DNA of 15,180 bases, from assembly GCF_938015485.1 (NCBI RefSeq), contig NZ_CALLVU010000081.1, forward strand, positions 1-15,180. Reading direction: 5' to 3'. Both the position numbers and the translations under genes were made by a program. This DNA comes from an uncultured Lachnoanaerobaculum sp. Lineage in GTDB: Bacteria; Bacillota; Clostridia; Lachnospirales; Lachnospiraceae. Each line of letters begins with the position of its first letter. Position 1 is the stretch's first letter. This document shows positions 6,421 to 13,501 of the stretch, in pieces. Under the pieces are notes generated by a model. It was not told the origin of the DNA, made no database searches, and was given only the letters and a program-made list of their open reading frames with translations.

Positions 6421-6966
6421 ATGGCGAAGGGGAAAATGCTTAGGGAATTGGAAAGGCTCTATGAGAGTCATGAGCTTCCTTTTTTACCGACCAAACTGAA
6501 AGCAAAAGCCGTACTTTCGATATACAGAAATGTCGTTTGGTCAGTAAAAAATACGGCACAGTGCCTTGTCTGCGAGCAGGAAGTAACCTATGGGAGTGAT
6601 TTGGGAGAGGCACTTTCATATCTGGAAAATTTTGCTCCCGATAGAGTCCTTGATGATTTTGAAGCAAGGGTCAGACATCTTTTTGAAACGAAATGGCTGA
6701 TTGATATTATCGACAGTGCATTGATAAGGTTAAAAGAATATCCTGTTCACGGTCAGTGCTACTATACGATAATTCAATACTCTTATCTTAGCCGTGATAA
6801 ACATTCAAACGAGGAGATAATGAGAAAGGTTGCATTAGAAAAGACATCATTCTACGAGCGGAAAAATGAAGCGATTGCCATTATGGGTATAGCACTTTGG
6901 GGATACGCTCTTCCGACTCTTTTAAAAGAAATCAGTGATGAAAAATCGAAAGGAGAACAGAGATGA
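6421..6966 (+). CDS. Small transcriptional regulator, ArpU/sigma-factor-like
   Basis: The 181-residue protein is not firmly recognised. The C-terminal part (about 120-175: YSYLSRDKHSNEEIMRKVALEKTSFYERKNEAIAIMG, split here by position) resembles ArpU-type phage regulators and sigma region 4 proteins. In those, a helix-turn-helix ends in a serine-rich recognition helix followed by a KNEAI-like segment. The N-terminal half has a single pair of cysteines (CLVCE at about 41-45). It is the first rightward gene opposite the repressor, with GAGGTGAGGG as ribosome site. It overlaps the next gene by four bases (ATGA). A role as activator of the element's later genes is inferred. Confidence 0.5.
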   Translation: MAKGKMLRELERLYESHELPFLPTKLKAKAVLSIYRNVVWSVKNTAQCLVCEQEVTYGSDLGEALSYLENFAPDRVLDDFEARVRHLFETKWLIDIIDSALIRLKEYPVHGQCYYTIIQYSYLSRDKHSNEEIMRKVALEKTSFYERKNEAIAIMGIALWGYALPTLLKEISDEKSKGEQR

Positions 6967-7223
6967 AGATAATGCCCATATATGATTTGAGGAATAAAGC
7001 TGAAGTGGCTCTTCTTATGAAAAGGTTAGATGATGACACCGTGGACAGTATTGAGGGGTTGCCTGACAGTATGATTTTACTGGTACCTGAAAAAGCTTGT
7101 CCAACTATGACTCTGCAAGATTTAAAAGAAAAATTATCGGATAAAAGGCGGAAAAAAACGGAGTTGTTGCGGACTAATGACGGAGTACCTACGGACAATC
7201 ATCGGACAAAGAGGGGACTCTAA
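6963..7223 (+). CDS. Small hypothetical protein
   Basis: An 86-residue protein with no family I can name. It begins MKIMPIYDLRNKAEVALLMK and has a mixed, probably alpha/beta first half up to about residue 50. The tail is highly charged and hydrophilic (KEKLSDKRRKKTELLRTND...TKRGL). Its ATG lies inside the stop of the preceding gene (ATGA), with AAAGGAG just upstream, so it is translationally coupled to it. The coupling supports a real gene that works together with the ArpU-like regulator. A strong terminator follows 60 bases later. Confidence 0.65.
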   Translation: MKIMPIYDLRNKAEVALLMKRLDDDTVDSIEGLPDSMILLVPEKACPTMTLQDLKEKLSDKRRKKTELLRTNDGVPTDNHRTKRGL

Positions 7224-7283
7224 GCGAACTTCATATATGTTAAAGTGTGTATAGTGGGATAGCACTAATTTAATATCACGGGC

Positions 7284-7318
7284 AAAGACCATAGGTGAAA
7301 AACTTATGGTCTTTTTTT
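7284..7318 (+). terminator. Strong Rho-independent terminator
   Basis: A 13-bp stem (7284-7296 with 7302-7314, one G-T pair) closes the loop GAAAA and runs into a T7 tract. It ends the two-gene rightward operon. If a promoter exists at about 7230-7255 (only a weak TATAGT seen), it could instead work as an attenuator ahead of the leader ORF and sigma gene. Confidence 0.85.
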
Positions 7319-7339
7319 ACGCTCATTTTTAGGAGGCTT

Positions 7340-7381
7340 ATGAAAAGAATAAGAAGTCCTCCACCTTCTTTTGGGTTTTAA
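7340..7381 (+). CDS. Candidate 13-residue leader peptide with proline run
   Basis: A perfect AGGAGG (7331-7336) stands 3 bases before ATG 7340 of a short frame, MKRIRSPPPSFGF, stop TAA 7379-7381, 35 bases before the sigma-like gene. The leader's ribosome site can pair with CCTCC at 7358-7362 inside the ORF, and the same CCTCC could pair with the GGAGG (7407-7411) of the sigma gene. Three consecutive prolines are known to slow ribosomes that lack EF-P help. The arrangement looks like translational attenuation, but nothing here proves that it is translated. Confidence 0.4.
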   Translation: MKRIRSPPPSFGF

Positions 7382-7416
7382 CAGGCAAATAAATTCAAAA
7401 GAACACGGAGGAAAAA

Positions 7417-7830
7417 ATGGATAAGAAATACTATATTTTTGTTGGAGACGAAAAAATCGAAGTAGACCAAGAAGTCTATAAAAGCTACTGGCAAATTACA
7501 AATAGGGGAAGATATTTAGAGCGACTTGACAGACAAAACAAGTTGCTCTTTTTTTCTGACCTCAGCACAGAATATTCCTTTGAGGATACTATTGCCGATG
7601 AGAATTACGATTTGGAAAAAATCGTTGAAACCAAGATGCTTATCGACAAAGTTAGAGAAGCGATTGACTCATTAAACGATGAGGAAAGAGAAGTCATAGA
7701 AAGACTTTATTATCAGGATGAGTCTACAAGGATAGCGGCTAAAGCTCTTAATCTTCATAAGACATCTCTTATCAGAAAAAGGGATAGGATTTTAGCAAAG
7801 CTTAAAAAGATGCTCGAAGGAAATATCTAA
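7417..7830 (+). CDS. Sigma-70 region-4-like transcription factor
   Basis: The 137-residue protein has its C-terminal half (about 85-135) as a clear sigma region 4 helix-turn-helix: EAIDSLNDEEREVIERLYY, then RIAAKALNLHKTSLIRKRDRIL. The N-terminal half (YYIFVGDEKIEVDQEVYKSYW, then RGRYLERLDRQN) matches the small sigma-like proteins found just before the large serine recombinases in clostridial and streptococcal mobile elements. It has no region 2 core-binding motif that I recognise, so it may be a DNA-binding activator rather than a full sigma factor. Start ATG 7417 follows CGGAGG. It probably turns on the recombinase operon. Confidence 0.8.
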   Translation: MDKKYYIFVGDEKIEVDQEVYKSYWQITNRGRYLERLDRQNKLLFFSDLSTEYSFEDTIADENYDLEKIVETKMLIDKVREAIDSLNDEEREVIERLYYQDESTRIAAKALNLHKTSLIRKRDRILAKLKKMLEGNI

Positions 7831-7842
7831 TCTGACTAACGA

Positions 7843-7880
7843 GGGAGCGGAGACAATTTGTTTTCGCTTCCTAATTTTTA
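7843..7880 (+). terminator. Rho-independent terminator after the sigma-like gene
   Basis: A 12-bp stem with wobble pairs (7843-7854 with 7860-7871) and the loop AATTT is followed by TAATTTTTATTTT. It lies 12 bases past the stop codon and separates the sigma-like gene from the recombinase leader. Confidence 0.75.
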
Positions 7881-7992
7881 TTTTGAAAAAAGTGTGTCCA
7901 GGTGTGGCGAATTTTCACTGTACATAGTGAGAGGGTAATTTGCTTCTTTCGTGATAGAGCAATCTCTATCCCAAAACTTAAAAGCAACTCTC

Positions 7993-8015
7993 ATAGCGAA
8001 AGCTATTTGTTCTTT
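7993..8015 (+). promoter_or_regulatory. rRNA-like boxB hairpin and boxA antitermination motif
   Basis: ATAGC (7993-7997), tetraloop GAAA, GCTAT (8002-8006) makes a boxB-like GNRA hairpin. TGTTCTTT (8008-8015) follows one base later and continues GACAACTGAATA, which matches the boxA segment of Bacillota rRNA leaders and 16S-23S spacers (TGTTCTTTGAAAACTGAAT type). There is no rRNA here. The order boxB then boxA is that of rRNA operons. TTGACA at 8014-8019 could alternatively be a -35 box, but I find no good -10 behind it. Confidence 0.45.
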
Positions 8016-8039
8016 GACAACTGAATAGACCAAGGTAGG

Positions 8040-8330
8040 ACTTTATCCACTTGCTGAGAATTATGACCTACGCCAAGACTTTTCTGCTGATGAAAATCGG
8101 TTCAAATGAATACCGGAGCTAACCGAGGATAGAAGAAAACGAGCGATAGATAGGAATACATAAAAGATAAGTGTGGCAACTTATTTCGATGATGTAAGTG
8201 GTGATAATGATACTTCAATAGTTTAAGCTGCCTCGTCTGGAATAGGGGGCGGAGGTGAGATTCCTATGTAGCAGCCAATGCACCTACCAATGTCATAAAA
8301 CTTATATTTGATAAAATGCGAGGTTATGAT
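8040..8330 (+). ncRNA. Candidate structured RNA leader, unknown class
   Basis: There is no plausible protein in this stretch, but many complementary segments: CGGTT 8098-8102 with AACCG 8121-8125; GATAAGT 8166-8172 with ACTTATT 8179-8185 (loop GTGGCA); ATAGGAAT 8150-8157 with ATTCCTAT 8260-8267; CCTC 8231-8234 with GAGG 8252-8255; and GCTGC 8227-8231 with GCAGC 8271-8275. The last part is much richer in G than the surroundings (AATAGGGGGCGGAGG). Together with 7881-8039 it forms about 450 gene-free bases ahead of the recombinase operon. I cannot assign it to a known family; it might also hold recombination or regulatory protein sites. Confidence 0.35.
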
Positions 8331-8331
8331 C

Positions 8332-8481
8332 ATGAAAAATGAAAACAAGAAAAATGAAGATAAAAAGCAAATAGAGAAAAATTATGAGAAGAAGGTAACC
8401 TACTCAAGCAGCAAGAGCGAAAAGCTTGATTTGCTGGATATTATTGAAATGCACCTTTTAAGGTCGGTCATAAAACTATAG
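8332..8481 (+). CDS. Small hypothetical protein (49 residues)
   Basis: A 49-codon frame from ATG 8332 to TAG 8479-8481. GCGAGG stands 8 bases before ATG 8332; another in-frame ATG at 8326 would be too close. The product starts MKNENKKNEDKKQIEKNYEK, very rich in Lys, Asn and Glu, and ends with a hydrophobic helix-like tail (LDLLDIIEMHLLRSVIKL). The family is not known to me. It lies between the sigma-like gene and the serine recombinases. The frame is short, so it rests on the ribosome site, the codon make-up and the position. Confidence 0.5.
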   Translation: MKNENKKNEDKKQIEKNYEKKVTYSSSKSEKLDLLDIIEMHLLRSVIKL

Positions 8482-8483
8482 GG

Positions 8484-8512
8484 CTGACATAAAAATCCGG
8501 GTGCGGTACAAT
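8484..8512 (+). promoter_or_regulatory. Promoter of the serine recombinase operon
   Basis: CTGACA (8484-8489), 17-base spacer, TACAAT (8507-8512), each one base off consensus. The start would be near 8519, about 58 bases before ATG 8577, whose ribosome site is TTAGGAGGG. The -35 box begins just after the stop of the small ORF. Confidence 0.6.
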
Positions 8513-8576
8513 ATAAGTAGTAGAAGCAATCTTCCTAAATGACTATTTGCCAAAATAAAATTTTAGGAGGGTTCTT

Positions 8577-10262
8577 ATGAACAATAATATCGCTTGTATG
8601 TATCTTCGTCTTTCAAGAGAGGACGGGGATATTTCAGAAAGCAATTCTATTTCAAATCAAAGACAAATCATCAAGTCTTACGCTAAGGAAAACGGCATTA
8701 CCATATCTAATGAGTATGTAGATGACGGCTTTAGCGGTTCTAACTTTGACAGACCGAACTTTAAGAATATGATTGAAGACTTAAACGCGGGCAAGTTTAG
8801 GATAATTATCGTAAAAGACTTATCCCGTTTCGGCAGAGATTATATCGAGTCCGGCAAATACTTACAAAAGATATTTCCCGAAAAAGGTATACGCTTTATT
8901 TCCGTAAATGATAATTACGACAGCGACAATGCTGATGTGAGCGATACCCACCTGATACTTCCTATTAGAAACTTTATTAACGACAGTTACTGCCGTGATA
9001 TTTCTATGAAAGTAAAATCATCTAAGGAAGTCAAAAGGAAAAACGGAGAATTTATCGGTTCTTTCGCTCCATTCGGTTATAAGAAAGACAGTAAGAATAA
9101 GCATAAGCTTGTGGTTGACACGGAGGTTTCTCATATTGTCAGCCGTATTTTTGATATGAAAATTGAGGGATATTCCTCAAAGGCAATCGCTGATTTTCTA
9201 AACAGCATAGGTACGGTTACACCGTCCAGGCACAAGGAGAATAAAGGCGATAACTTTAACACGGGCTTTATCGTAAAAGATGCCAAGTGGGATGCCAAGA
9301 TGGTCAACAGGGTCATCACCAATAAGGTATATATTGGCGTTTTAGAACAAGGCAAGACGGCAAAGCTCAATTACAAATCCAAAAGAGAAGTCGATGTAGC
9401 AAAGGATGATTGGATCACAATAGAAAATGCTCACGAAAGCATTGTTTCCAAATCCGTATTTGTACTGGCAAATAAAATGTTGCTTCGAGATGTAAAAGCT
9501 TCAAAAGAAAATCCGAGTATTCTGTCTGGAATGCTTTACTGTAAAGATTGCGGCAGCCCGATGATTAGACGAAAGGTCAAGTCAAAAGACGGCTACAACA
9601 TCTTTTATATATGCTCCGAATATAACATCAAGGGCGAATGCACAAGGCATAGCGTTAAAGAAGATTATGTAATAGGTGCTACCATTCATGCTCTTAATGA
9701 TTATCTTTCAAAATATAATGAGCTTCTTAAAAAGGTAAGTAAGATTGATATTTCTAAGCTCACAATCAAGGCTGATTTCGACTCCTTAAATGCGGAAAAG
9801 AAAAAGTTTGAAAGGCTTAGAGGCTCTCTTTATATGGACCTGGAAGAAGAGCTTATTACCACAGAAGAGTTTGAGAGATTTAGAAAAAACTATCTTCTAA
9901 AGATTAGGGAGATTGAGAAACAGATTATTACAAAACAAAAAACGATAGAAGAGTTAACAGAAAAAATTAAAGATAAGGGTAGTTTTGTTTCCGATATTAT
10001 TCCTGATGTAGAAGAGGGTACGCTGAATAGATTATCCTTAGTATCTTTCATTGACTGCATAGAGATTGGCGAAGATAATGCCATAAACTTTGTCTTCAAT
10101 AATATGGAGACGGTAAATCTAATGCAGGCGATTTTGGACAGTGAAAAATGCGATTGTAAGGCTTCAGATGAAAATAAGGTGAGAGTATTTACCATAGGCA
10201 GAGCTTATGGTGAAACCTTAGAAATGAATATGCCCAAACTTGCAGTGGGAGGTGTTTGCTGA
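8577..10262 (+). CDS. Large serine recombinase 1
   Basis: A 561-residue large serine recombinase. The resolvase domain is at about residues 5-155, with catalytic Ser13 in YLRLSRED and the arginine motif KDLSRFGRDY near 80-90. The recombinase domain follows at about 165-290 (GYSSKAIADFLNS...). The zinc ribbon at 320-360 is intact (CKDC at 322-325, then two more cysteines in YICSEYNIKGEC). A long helical coiled-coil segment follows to about 475. It is first of three tandem recombinases, and its TGA overlaps the next ATG by one base. All three probably act on the element's ends at the methyltransferase gene. The strong ribosome site TTAGGAGGG suggests high translation. Confidence 0.93.
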   Translation: MNNNIACMYLRLSREDGDISESNSISNQRQIIKSYAKENGITISNEYVDDGFSGSNFDRPNFKNMIEDLNAGKFRIIIVKDLSRFGRDYIESGKYLQKIFPEKGIRFISVNDNYDSDNADVSDTHLILPIRNFINDSYCRDISMKVKSSKEVKRKNGEFIGSFAPFGYKKDSKNKHKLVVDTEVSHIVSRIFDMKIEGYSSKAIADFLNSIGTVTPSRHKENKGDNFNTGFIVKDAKWDAKMVNRVITNKVYIGVLEQGKTAKLNYKSKREVDVAKDDWITIENAHESIVSKSVFVLANKMLLRDVKASKENPSILSGMLYCKDCGSPMIRRKVKSKDGYNIFYICSEYNIKGECTRHSVKEDYVIGATIHALNDYLSKYNELLKKVSKIDISKLTIKADFDSLNAEKKKFERLRGSLYMDLEEELITTEEFERFRKNYLLKIREIEKQIITKQKTIEELTEKIKDKGSFVSDIIPDVEEGTLNRLSLVSFIDCIEIGEDNAINFVFNNMETVNLMQAILDSEKCDCKASDENKVRVFTIGRAYGETLEMNMPKLAVGGVC

Positions 10263-11929
10263 TGGCAAGAACTTCCAAAAGATATGTTCAAAAAGCTGAG
10301 AATAGCACTGAAAAGATATTCTATAAAGCAGGTATTTACACAAGGCTGTCATCTGAAAGAAAAGAAGAATGGAGAGAGAAATCTTCTTCCATTGAAACGC
10401 AGGTGCTTTGCTGTAAAGAATATGCCTTGAAAGAAAACATTAAGGTATTAAACACATACACGGATTACGAATACAGCGGAACAAATTTTGAAAGACCTCA
10501 GTTTCAGGAGATGATGCAGGATATTAAGGATAGAAAGATAAACTGCATTATCATAAGAGACTTATCAAGACTTGGCAGAGATTATCTTGAAATGGGAAGA
10601 CTGATTGATAAAGTATTTCCGTTTTTAGGTGTTAGATTTATCTCGGTTAATGACAAGGTGGATACCGTAAAGGACTTGGACTCTAAAAAGTCATTTGAGG
10701 TAACGCTTAAAAATATCGTCAACGATATGTATGCCAAAGATATTTCCGTCAAGATAAAAACAAGTAAGCATAACAGGGCAAAAAACGGATATTTTATCGG
10801 CACTGTTCCGCCTTATGGATATAAGGTTGTAAAGCTGAAAGAGGGACAGAAATTAGAGGTAGATGAAAAAGTTCGCTTTATAGTAGAAGAGATGTTTCGT
10901 TTAACGCTTGAGGGAAAAAGCCAATATGAAGTTGCAAAATACCTTAATAAAAAAGGCTATGCCACAGGGATGGTTTACTACAAGACCGGAAGAGTTTACA
11001 GGCTTGAGGGAGAACCACAGTGGCATAAGTCAACTATTTCTAAAATCCTCACAAATAGAGCCTATACCGGCACATTGGTGCAGGGGAGAAGGCAGCAAAA
11101 TCTTGCAAAGGGTGTAAAACAGCATTTCGTAGAGGAAAATGAGCAGATAATATTTGAAAATGCTCACGAGCCTATTATCTCAAAAGAAGATTTTGAAAAA
11201 GTGCTTGAGGGTAGAAAACAAAGACTTGAAAATCATCCTTTCGCTGCTAAAATGCACGACTTTGAAAGAGATTACGAGAATAGATATAAGGGCTTGGTTT
11301 TCAACGATAACACAGGCAAAGAGCTTTTCAGAAGAACAAGAATATATGGTAAAAATCAGGACAGGCTTTACTATTCTTTTCAAAATGACACATCTACGGG
11401 AACACTTGAAAAAGAAAAAAGTGTCTTTGTCATGGAAAAGGATTTAGATAAGGCAATATCGGATAAGGTATCCGAGTTTATTACCAAAGCTACAAGTAAG
11501 AAAAAGTTTATTGAAAGAGTGTCTTTGAGGTTTGATGAGGGACTATCCCTTGCCATAAAAGATATTGATAAGCTGAAAGATAAGGTGCTGAAAGAAGATC
11601 TGCTCATTCAAAAGGCGTATGAGGAATATAGCCTTGGAAAGATTGAAAGGGAGCTTTATTCACTGAAAAGAGAAATTGCTCTAAGCCATATAGCCACGAT
11701 TAACAATGAAGTAATAGCTCTTGAAAACAAGTCAAAAGAGATTGAAAAGGAAAAGAGAAAATCACTTAAATGGATAAGAGATGTATTTTCAGCAAAGGGA
11801 ATTGAAAAGATTTCAGGCGATTTAATTCACAGCCTTGTAGAAAAGATAATCGTTTATGACAATCACAACTTCAAGGTGGTTTTCAAATTTAATATGGATA
11901 TGCTGATGGGAGGTGTAGAAAGTGAGTAA
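10262..11929 (+). CDS. Large serine recombinase 2, zinc ribbon cysteines missing
   Basis: 555 residues from ATG 10262 (TGATG overlap with the previous gene; ribosome site GGGAGGTG). An upstream TTG at 10256 is less likely. The resolvase domain carries YTRLSSER (catalytic Ser in that motif) and RDLSRLGRDY. A recombinase domain follows, with GKSQYEVAKYLNKKGY. Where related proteins have a zinc ribbon (GLVFCxxCGKELFRR), this one reads GLVFNDNTGKELFRR at about 344-358. Asn348 and Thr351 replace the cysteines, and the second cysteine pair is also absent (LYYSFQND). The fold may be kept without zinc. The C-terminal region is coiled-coil and Lys/Glu-rich. It is the middle gene of the recombinase operon. 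Confidence 0.9.
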   Translation: MARTSKRYVQKAENSTEKIFYKAGIYTRLSSERKEEWREKSSSIETQVLCCKEYALKENIKVLNTYTDYEYSGTNFERPQFQEMMQDIKDRKINCIIIRDLSRLGRDYLEMGRLIDKVFPFLGVRFISVNDKVDTVKDLDSKKSFEVTLKNIVNDMYAKDISVKIKTSKHNRAKNGYFIGTVPPYGYKVVKLKEGQKLEVDEKVRFIVEEMFRLTLEGKSQYEVAKYLNKKGYATGMVYYKTGRVYRLEGEPQWHKSTISKILTNRAYTGTLVQGRRQQNLAKGVKQHFVEENEQIIFENAHEPIISKEDFEKVLEGRKQRLENHPFAAKMHDFERDYENRYKGLVFNDNTGKELFRRTRIYGKNQDRLYYSFQNDTSTGTLEKEKSVFVMEKDLDKAISDKVSEFITKATSKKKFIERVSLRFDEGLSLAIKDIDKLKDKVLKEDLLIQKAYEEYSLGKIERELYSLKREIALSHIATINNEVIALENKSKEIEKEKRKSLKWIRDVFSAKGIEKISGDLIHSLVEKIIVYDNHNFKVVFKFNMDMLMGGVESE

Positions 11930-13415
11930 GATAGCCCTTTATATCAGACTTTCCGTAGAAGATCAGATGAAGAAAGACGAAAGCGAGAGTATCATCAATC
12001 AAAGGCAATATCTGAATGACTATCTCAATAGAAATGAAGAGTTTAAGTCTTTTCAAAGGGAAGAATATATTGATGACGGCTATACCGGAACAAACGAAAA
12101 GCGTCCTTCTTTTCAAAGAATGCTTGAGGAAGTAAAGTCCGGAAAGATTAACGCAATCATCGTAAAAGACCTATCGAGATTTATGAGAGATTATATTGCT
12201 CTTGGCGATTACCTTGAAAATATCTTCCCGTTTCTTGGTATCAGATTTATAGCCATAAATGACGGCTATGACAGTGCCAAAGAAAAAGGAAATGGAACAG
12301 ACCTTGATATTCAGTTCAAGGGGCTGCTTTATGACTTCTATACAAAGGATATTTCGCAGAAGATTAAGTCGGTTTCAACGGAACTTAAAAAGCAAGGGAA
12401 ATTCCTTGCCTGGAGTCCGCCACTTGGTTATATGAAAGATCCGGCTGATAAGCATAATATCATCATTGATGAAAAAACGGCTTGGATAGTCAGAAAAGTA
12501 TTCGACTTAGCTTTAAGCGGAATGGCTACCAGAAAGATTGCAGCCGTAATGAATGCGGAGAATATCCCAACACCGAATGAGCGTAAAAAAGAGCTTACCA
12601 ATATGGACTACGAGTATAACATCGTATATTCGGGAAACAGAAAAAATCCTACTTGGACAAACGGAACTGTAACGGATATGCTCTCAAATGAAAATTACAC
12701 AGGTACTTATGTCTTCAATATGCAAGAGAAATCAGTGCTGACACCCGGAAGCTTCAAATTTCATCCAAAAGAGGAATGGGGCAGGGTATATAACCACCAT
12801 GAAGCGATTATCTCTCAGGAAGAATTTGATAATGTTCAAACTATAAAAGAAAGCAGACGCTTTATTAAAGGTAAGAACACTGATTATCCCTGGAGACAGC
12901 ATTCACCACTTCAAGGCTTTGCTAAATGCCCTACTTGTAATCACATCTTGGGATTTATTCAGTCAAAAAGACCGAGACTTGATGGGAGCGTAAGAGTACA
13001 CAGGTATTTTCATTGCAGAATTTGTAAATGCAACAATGTGGAACATAAGAACTCAAGGGCTGAGAAACTGGAAGAACAGGTTTTAGCTCTTATTAAAGAA
13101 AAATATGGCGAGGTTAAACCTGAGCAAAAGGATAAGACAAGCGTTAGAGGTTTGGAAAAACAAGTCGCAAGACTGGAAGCTAAAAAGACTTCAGACTTTG
13201 AAAAATACAAACTCGGAAAGATGACAAAGCTCAAATTCATAGAAAGTAAAAAGAGCATCGACAAAGACCTTGAAAGCTTATCGGAAAGAATAGATGAACT
13301 TTCTAAGCAAGATGAGGTCGTTAAGGACAATGAGCTTACGAGAGAGCTAATGGAAAAGTACATTGACTCTGTTCTATGTGAGGGAAGCATCGTTCAAAAA
13401 ATCATATGGAAATAG
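11922..13415 (+). CDS. Large serine recombinase 3
   Basis: A 497-residue protein starting at GTG 11922, overlapping the previous gene by eight bases, with GGGAGGTG upstream. The resolvase domain has catalytic Ser11 in YIRLSVED and the motif KDLSRFMRDY. The recombinase domain follows at about 180-300 (GMATRKIAAVMNAENIPTPNE). An intact zinc ribbon is at about 335-375 (KCPTCNH, then HCRICKC). The C-terminal coiled coil is shorter than in the other two. It is the last gene before the right end of the element, and a terminator begins 6 bases after its stop. Its reading frame alone runs to the boundary, which makes it the recombinase next to the attachment site. Confidence 0.93.
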   Translation: MSKIALYIRLSVEDQMKKDESESIINQRQYLNDYLNRNEEFKSFQREEYIDDGYTGTNEKRPSFQRMLEEVKSGKINAIIVKDLSRFMRDYIALGDYLENIFPFLGIRFIAINDGYDSAKEKGNGTDLDIQFKGLLYDFYTKDISQKIKSVSTELKKQGKFLAWSPPLGYMKDPADKHNIIIDEKTAWIVRKVFDLALSGMATRKIAAVMNAENIPTPNERKKELTNMDYEYNIVYSGNRKNPTWTNGTVTDMLSNENYTGTYVFNMQEKSVLTPGSFKFHPKEEWGRVYNHHEAIISQEEFDNVQTIKESRRFIKGKNTDYPWRQHSPLQGFAKCPTCNHILGFIQSKRPRLDGSVRVHRYFHCRICKCNNVEHKNSRAEKLEEQVLALIKEKYGEVKPEQKDKTSVRGLEKQVARLEAKKTSDFEKYKLGKMTKLKFIESKKSIDKDLESLSERIDELSKQDEVVKDNELTRELMEKYIDSVLCEGSIVQKIIWK

Positions 13416-13421
13416 ACGCAA

Positions 13422-13449
13422 GAGGGAGTGAGAAATCACTCTCTTTTTG
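13422..13449 (+). terminator. Terminator of the recombinase operon
   Basis: A 10-bp stem (13422-13431 with 13436-13445, two G-T pairs) with a GAAA tetraloop runs into TTTTT. It lies directly after the third recombinase and inside the element's end, insulating the host gene from element transcription. Confidence 0.8.
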
Positions 13450-13475
13450 CTATCTAAAAATAGACAATATATTTT

Positions 13476-13501
13476 GTGTCATTCGCTTGACACGAGAGGG
13501 C
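13476..13501. other. Right attachment site region (attR)
   Basis: An inverted repeat, GTGTCA 13476-13481 and TGACAC 13488-13493, ends 5 bases before the point (13499) where the methyltransferase motif becomes native. In related enzymes the motif is DPACGSGNF, while here it reads TREGSGNF. The crossover should lie close to 13,496-13,500. The exact core dinucleotide cannot be fixed without the left end. Confidence 0.55.

Larger units (their letters stand above)
1..13498. mobile_element. Integrative mobilizable element, right-hand portion (left end outside window)
   Basis: The span holds a MOBP relaxase, MobC, an oriT-like hairpin cluster, an ImmR/ImmA control pair, sigma-like regulators and three large serine recombinases at its right end. 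There are no type IV secretion genes in view, so it looks mobilizable rather than self-conjugative, although such genes could lie further left. The right end is placed at about 13,498 because the methyltransferase frame becomes recognisable at 13,499. No matching 5' methyltransferase fragment occurs to the left in this window, so the left end is unseen. Treating the hsdS locus (1-3320) as cargo of the same element is inference. Confidence 0.7.

Noticed and set aside
8014..8042. TTGACA 8014-8019 as a promoter -35 box
   Set aside because: No acceptable -10 follows at 16-18 bases; the sequence fits a boxA-type motif better.
7881..8331. Group II intron or CRISPR array in the gene-free region
   Set aside because: No GTGCG-type intron start or domain V-like hairpin is apparent, no reverse transcriptase is present, and there are no evenly spaced direct repeats.
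13406..13498. ATG 13406 as the start of the methyltransferase
   Set aside because: It overlaps the end of the third recombinase and crosses its terminator and the element end; the first 31 residues have no family likeness.
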